64,000 bases of DNA from Typhlomys cinereus (lineage: Eukaryota; Chordata; Mammalia; Rodentia; Platacanthomyidae). Below the pieces are notes generated by a model, which saw only the letters and a program-made list of their open reading frames with translations, had not been told where the DNA came from and ran no database searches. Of the stretch, positions 59,600-64,000 are shown in pieces. Position 1 is the first letter of the stretch; the number at the start of each line of letters is the position of its first letter. The stretch lies in contig JALPQD010000295.1 of NCBI GenBank assembly GCA_023101885.1, forward strand, positions 434,001 through 498,000. Reading direction: 5' to 3'. The position numbers and the translations under genes were made by a program.

Positions 59600-62274
59600 C
59601 AACATTCGCTCTTAAACCAAAGACTTTATTTAGCAGACTGTATGCCAGAATGTAGATGCTAAGCACGTAAGTAACCAATGAAGCAAATTATTTCTTCTTC
59701 GAAAGTGTATAAAACACTGTGACTTAGTTTTAAAAACCCCCAGCAGTTAGAGCACTACAGCAGGCCTGCCAGCTCCTGTTGGGAAAGGACACACAAGGCC
59801 CTCGTCTGAGGGAACATTGCTGCCTCTTTGTGCTATCTGTGACCTTGGAATGGTCGCACGCATCCCACACCATTCTCTGAGAGGTGTGAGGGATGAAAAG
59901 TTAGAACATGTTTTCTCTTCACAAGACAAAAAAAATGACGGGGTTGGGGGGGGTGTAGCTGCCTAGTGTTCGTTTACTAAAAAGGAAGAGGTAAGTCGTC
60001 ACCAGAGAGCTCTACATTTCAACAAACTGATGGAGATATGTATTCTGGTCTCTCTCTGACCTGTTTCCTCTACCGCATGACCATTTGAATGTCTGTGCAA
60101 TATTCTCCATTGTGTCCTTTTCTATTTCAAAATGCTGTGTATAAATACTGAATGTTAACTTACTTTTTCTATCGAAAGCAATGACTTCAGTTAAACACTA
60201 GGGGAAATGCTATATACACAAAAAAAGGAAAGAACTACAAAAGAAATATGTTCTGAACCTATAACCACATTTAAGCCTTCCACTATGGAAGTATTTCATC
60301 TAATAAATTAGCTTCAAGAATTGTTTCAAAGATAATTTTAATAGTTTTTTCTTATGAATCAATTCCAAATATATTAGCGATCAACCATTGTTTTTTTAAC
60401 CTTTGTCATTTGCAATCAATTATATGGTCTACATAGGGTATAAACAATTTACTGTGGCAATGGTCTTCATTTGGGAAGTACCCCTCCTTAAAGAATAAAG
60501 ACTTACCACCAAGGCAAGTAATTAACATACGTTTCATGGAGAAAAAAAAGATAAAATGTTCATAAATATGAATTTGCCTCCAACCAAGGCAAGGTACATT
60601 TTCGTCACTTGCATTAAAATAATAACATGAGGATCACCCTGTTTTTCTTCTCCACAGAAGAGTAGAACGTTTCACTTCAAGCACTGAATGAAGGGAGTGT
60701 TGGCATGCTTGAGCAATAAACAGTTCATGATATTGCAAAAATAGGAAATCCAGTTTTCATTTAGATAAAGTGCTATCTTCCTCATCGTTGCGAAATGGCC
60801 CCTAACATTTTCAACTTCAGTTTCTGTTCACATTACGCCAAGAGTCCGCATGTGCATTCGCTGACGTGTTAGGTAACAACAAAACATGTTCACAGTATAG
60901 TATAGCACGTGGACGTCAAGCGACTTCCCCAAGGAAGCCAAGATCTATGACTGATAGTATTTCTAAGAAACCCCAAATCAGCTCAACAGTAAAACCCCAC
61001 ATCAACCCTTTCAATAAAAGGTACCGATATTCAAATGCTCTATCTAATAAATACAGATATAACAAAAGTGGGAAACAATGAGATGAGGTTCTTTAAAAAA
61101 AAAAAACAAACTACCGGTTGAGCATTCTGGGGGTATGAGTCAGAGAGACAGCCGCTAATCTTACCTACTCCTCCACTCCCCACACTTCCTGCCTCACACC
61201 TAGCTAACTCCAATATTCCTTCCAGGAAGAGTTTCAGGTCCCCCTGGGACTTGCCAATGCCTCAGTAAACAGACTGAATATATTTTTAAACAATTAGGTT
61301 GCACAACTGCCTGACGGCTTTCAACGTACAGTACTTTGCCACTTCTGATCTGGAAGGACAAGTGTGATAATCGGCCACGGAGAGATGTCCCAGAGGCAGT
61401 CACCAGGGTGTCTTCTCCATCCTGAGACCACAGACCGCGCAACATCAGCAGGTTTGGAAAGACACTTGACAAGCTAAGTAGGGGCAGGTACAGGACAAAC
61501 ACCACTCCAGAACCTTGCAGATGCTGCTAAAACGAACCGCATCGGGTCAGTTGCCCCAAACTTGGTTTTGATAGAAAGATAAGAAAAGCAACTTTTTCAC
61601 TGTCCACAAAAACTTCTTCCTCTTGGCTTGGCCTGTCGTGAGCTCCATCTCGTCCCAGCCCCTGGAATTCTGGTGGCCAGCGTGAACACTAGCCACAGCT
61701 TTTCTCTCCACCCCGTCCCAATGGAGAAGGTGACTCTTTCGCTGTCGCGCTCAGTCACTTTTAAACATGTTTTCCTTCCACAAACTTAAAGCTATAGTCG
61801 AACCCCTAAAATGTGAACATCTTAGCCGGTCCTTGTCCTGTCCAAAGAGGCAGACAAGCTCACCGTGGGTAGTAACTTCTCCAGAGACACATTAAAGGAA
61901 TGCATGGCAAGGAGACCCCAGAAGACATTTAGGAAATCTAGCACGGAACACGGACTGTTGACATTTACAGGAAATGCCATTCTAATTCAGCCAGACAAGA
62001 CGGCTGGCATGGTTCATTCAAATCCTAAAATTAGTAACTGTCACTCAGACAAATCTTACTATCATCTGATTGCAGTCAACTCTACCTCAGACAAAAATAA
62101 ACCAGGACTAGTGCTGCATGGGAAATGAAAGGGATGTGGAGGTATAACACAGCCAGACCAGTGAAACCAGCGATGACATTAGTGGACCTCTGGGGAGGAA
62201 GAAAGTCTGCAGAGAAACAGGGTGACAGTGCTTGAATAGTTCCCCTGCTTGGATTAGTCCCACAGTTCTTTAAG
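59600..62274 (-). other. Usp46: Probable 3' UTR of USP46 (minimum extent)
   Basis: This begins right after the stop codon and reads left. It is AT-rich, has no recognised SINE or L1, and has no splice-like interruption that I could see. USP46 transcripts are known for a long 3' UTR. The left limit is inferred from an AATAAA on the minus strand at 59625-59630; transcripts may continue to the second signal cluster near 58.83 kb. Within it are a GCACTTTA octamer (60766-60773, minus; the miR-17/20/93-type seed match) and a TGTATATA Pumilio-type octamer (60211-60218, minus). Both are short enough to occur by chance. Confidence 0.65.
59625..59630 (-). terminator. Candidate proximal poly(A) signal of USP46
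   Basis: AATAAA on the minus strand, with a T/G-containing stretch within the next 60 nt (TGTTGAAC, TTGTGTGAC). It lies 2.6 kb past the stop codon. Signal choice is inference; there is no transcript data. Confidence 0.45.
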
Positions 62275-62376
62275 TTATTCTCTTGACTGATAGAATAAAA
62301 TATATCCAGATTCTGAGTTTTTTGATATATCTGATGTCAGGCCATAGAATTCTTCAATAGCTTGAGCATCTATTTT
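62275..62376 (-). CDS. Usp46: USP46, terminal coding exon with stop
   Basis: The minus strand shows a strong acceptor (a T-rich run, then CATTGCAG at 62377-62384) followed by 33 codons and TAA at 62275-62277. The peptide begins [13 protein letters not shown] and ends [10 protein letters not shown]. It joins in phase 0 to the GTA-GAG (VE) end of the upstream exon, restoring the DIVEKIDAQ junction. This is the C-terminal strand of the USP catalytic domain. From memory of the family, USP46 ends in SRE and USP12 in SRD, so the final Glu favours USP46. In both proteins the catalytic domain runs to the last residues, so no domain is missing at this end. No frameshift or premature stop is seen. Confidence 0.92.
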   Translation of the reverse strand, partial: KIDAQAIEEFYGLTSDISKNSESGYILFYQSRE

Positions 62377-62463
62377 CTGCAATGAAGAAAAAAAATGAAA
62401 CGATGTAAGTATTTACTATGATTTCATGGGAATAGAAATCTAATGGAATATACAATAAAATAT

Positions 62464-62781
62464 AAGAAACATCATTTGTTGTTCTTATGCTTAAGGGGAA
62501 CACAGGATAAGATTCAGGGGAATGCCACTGGGTCTTTGTACGTCATCGGAGAGGAGCCCAGAGGAGAGACTGGCAGGCACATTAAAGGATTCTCCAGGGA
62601 TTGAGGGGGGAGGCACTGGGGGATGGGGAGAGAGGGGTGAGGGGAGGGGGAGCAGGGGGGTCAGGGGGAGGAGGAGGGAGGGAGGGAACCGGTGTATCTA
62701 TTAGGTTTGTATGAGCGGAAATAATAATAAAAAATGTTTAAAAAATAATAAAAAAGAAAAAAAAAAGAAACATCATTTGTT
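62464..62781 (+). mobile_element. Severely 5'-truncated L1 3' end with 17-bp TSD
   Basis: The direct repeat aagaaacatcatttgtt stands at 62464-62480 and 62765-62781. Between them lie 284 bp matching the last part of the L1 3' UTR at 4.14-4.35 kb (CTTATGCTTAAGGGGAACA, the 'cactgggtc' block, then a G-rich purine tract), ending in an A-rich tail. The perfect TSD and tail show a fairly young L1 insertion in the last USP46 intron, antisense to the gene. Confidence 0.9.
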
Positions 62782-62870
62782 ACAAAACCACGATTAGGAA
62801 CTTTTAGATGGCAAACGCTTAATTCTATAGATCTGACAGGCAGGCATCATTATCTAAATTGCAAATTGCA

Positions 62871-63093
62871 GGCTGGAGAGTTAAGACTCTGCCTCACAAA
62901 CAGAAGGTCCTGAGTTCCGATCCTAGGTCCCGTATAAAAAAACGCTAGGTGGAAACAGCAGCCACCTACACTTCTGGCCCTGGTGGGCGGAACCTGGACA
63001 AATTCCATAGCAAAGCGAAAAGGAGATAGAAGCAATCTAGGATGATTCCCAAAGTCACCCTTGGTCTTCCACAGGGACACACAGTGCCTTCTG

Positions 63094-63135
<42 letters not shown>

Positions 63136-63140
63136 TCTCA
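62871..63140 (+). mobile_element. CA-tailed tRNA-like SINE, older subfamily
   Basis: It starts GGCTGGAGAG and is missing part of the A box. It keeps 'actctgcctcacaaacagaaggtcctgagttccgatcc', split here as the anticodon-arm and B-box regions. It then carries the family body ('ggcggaacctgg', 'gaagcaatctaggatgattcc', 'cacagtgcc') and runs into (AC)n at 63097-63133. Confidence 0.85.
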
Positions 63141-63188
63141 CACATCACGGTTATTATATGTAAATGGTTTTGATTCTTTTTCTTTTCC

Positions 63189-63195
<7 letters not shown>

Positions 63196-63236
<41 letters not shown>

Positions 63237-63251
63237 TGTGTGGTGTGTGTG
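63196..63251 (+). repeat. (GT)n microsatellite
   Basis: Near-pure GT dinucleotide tract with two GG interruptions, in the USP46 last intron and 60 bp from the (AC)n tail of the SINE. The facing AC and GT tracts could pair as a hairpin. Confidence 0.95.
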
Positions 63252-63569
63252 TACACGTGTATTTGCATCTAGGTACATGTACATGAGAACAAATGCATGT
63301 GGAGGCCCAAGGGTGATACTGTGAGTTATAATGGGATAAAATTTAGGAATGCCATGTCTATGATGGATTATTTAACAAGAATTCATTAAGTAACAAGAAT
63401 ACAACTATACTCCGCTCTCTTTTGGTGGAGAACAGAAATCAGTAGAATTTAGTTTCAATAGAAATCTCAAAGGTTTTCAAGTCAAATTACTGGAAAACCT
63501 GCCTATACAATAGCCACTCTCACAATTATCTACACCCTAAACCTAGTGGAAAAGACTCCGTATACCAAC

Positions 63570-63648
63570 CTCTACAATGTCATCATCAAACAAAAGCCAG
63601 AAGCCATGACTCTTCACGATGGTAATGTAATGCCCACGATTAGGACCG
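63570..63648 (-). CDS. Usp46: USP46, penultimate coding exon (catalytic-His box)
   Basis: Read on the minus strand, this 79-bp exon gives one base of a split codon plus 26 codons: [19 protein letters not shown], then FDDDIVE. It is flanked by a pyrimidine-rich acceptor (CTTCCAG) on the high side and a GT donor (GTTGGT) on the low side. GHYI holds the catalytic histidine of the ubiquitin-specific protease (C19 peptidase) fold, and the WxLFDDD stretch supplies the third (Asp) position of the triad. USP46 removes ubiquitin from substrates and is activated by the WD-repeat proteins WDR48/UAF1 and WDR20 (family knowledge). The catalytic cysteine and earlier exons lie beyond the right edge of the window. 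Intact splice sites and frame argue for a live gene and not a processed copy. The paralogue USP12 is nearly identical here; the next exon decides between them. Confidence 0.93.
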
Positions 63649-64000
63649 CTGGAAGAACAAATGAAAGAAAGTTATTAAGAGAACCTTTATTTCCTTATAA
63701 AACTCTGCTCAGCGGCGACTCCCTAGGACCAAACTCCAACATCATGGAGATTAAGAAACTACCATATGGAGATTCTTTGGTTTGAAAACCCAGATTCCTT
63801 CAGAGGCCAAAAGCCCCGAGATGAGGCCGTTTCTTGCCCTTCAAAAGTTTTGGCTGCCTAAAAAGGCGCTTCTCCAGGACTAGCACACAAATGTTGCTAC
63901 AGCTGTGGTTTGAGTTGACCAAGCTATGTTTAATCCTCACTGCAGAACATGTCAGCATTACTCAGGTGGTACTGGCTTTGATGTAAGATTGAGGGGTTCA
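63649..64000 (-). other. Usp46: USP46 intron upstream of the penultimate exon (partial)
   Basis: Sequence directly upstream of the acceptor at 63649-63650, running off the right edge. The pyrimidine tract before the AG is visible (TTCTTCCAG on the minus strand). I see no other exon and no recognised repeat here. Confidence 0.8.

Larger units (their letters stand above)
62377..63569 (-). other. Usp46: Last intron of USP46
   Basis: This 1,193-bp intron is bounded by GT (complement of 63568-63569) and AG (complement of 62377-62378). It contains a 3'-end-only L1 insertion with a perfect TSD, a CA-tailed SINE and a (GT)n tract. All three read on the plus strand, antisense to the gene. The SINE is only about 500 bp from the acceptor, and the L1 tail starts about 100 bp from it. 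Confidence 0.9.

Noticed and set aside
62850..63324. Cys-Val and His-Thr repeat open frames in the USP46 intron
   Set aside because: Translations of the (AC)n and (GT)n tracts inside an intron.
62275..63648. USP12 instead of USP46
   Set aside because: The final residue is Glu (SRE); USP12 is remembered as ending SRD. Kept as the main alternative.
1..64000. CRISPR arrays, operons, phage or toxin-antitoxin systems
   Set aside because: Regular repeats seen are microsatellites; gene structure, introns, SINEs and L1s show a mammalian nuclear genome.

Overview
This is a stretch of rodent nuclear DNA. Evidence for a rodent: ID-like and B1-like (7SL-derived) SINEs, B4-type SINEs, young L1 elements whose 3' UTR ends in a G-rich purine tract, and a tRNA-headed SINE with a CA-rich 3' end that resembles the B2/DIP type. 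Ancient mammalian L1M and MLT1-type repeats lie underneath. The species cannot be fixed by eye. A muroid or dipodoid (jerboa-like) rodent is my guess, because the main SINE is not the ordinary mouse or rat B2.

The only protein-coding gene I can support is at the right edge on the minus strand: the last two coding exons of USP46, a ubiquitin-specific protease. They are exon 63570-63648, which carries the catalytic-histidine box, and exon 62275-62376, which ends in SRE-stop. A 1.2 kb intron separates them and a long 3' UTR is inferred running left to about 59.6 or 58.8 kb. The rest (about 1-58 kb) reads as intergenic DNA downstream of USP46.

Layout. 1-4.4 kb: dead L1 ORF2 plus 3' UTR (+), cut by the window edge. 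4.6-7.4 kb: an old L1M split by an ID-B1 SINE with a (GGAA)n tract, by a class II endogenous retrovirus fragment with a tRNA-Lys-like primer-binding site, and by an LTR-like repeat. 7.8-14.2 kb: an MLT1-like LTR, several copies of an LTR-like repeat (called family A here), an L1 3' end and a SINE. 14.9-17.6 kb: a 2.4 kb antisense L1 inserted into a B4 SINE with a perfect 20-bp target-site duplication (TSD). 18-19 kb: a 74-bp inverted repeat with one mismatch. 21.6-22.9 kb: a composite, poly(A)-ended insertion between 16-bp direct repeats. 24-58 kb: scattered SINEs, L1 3' ends, LTR-like repeats, microsatellites and a 37-nt U6 snRNA fragment with direct repeats, separated by repeat-poor DNA. 58.8-64 kb: the USP46 3' end.

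L1 machinery explains most of the structure. Eight insertions have visible direct repeats, most starting A-rich as expected for L1 endonuclease targets, and they cover L1, SINE, U6 and composite cargo. No new enzyme system, CRISPR array, operon or tRNA/rRNA gene was found. The items most worth a second look are the inverted repeat, the composite retrocopy, the U6 fragment and the CA-tailed SINE family.
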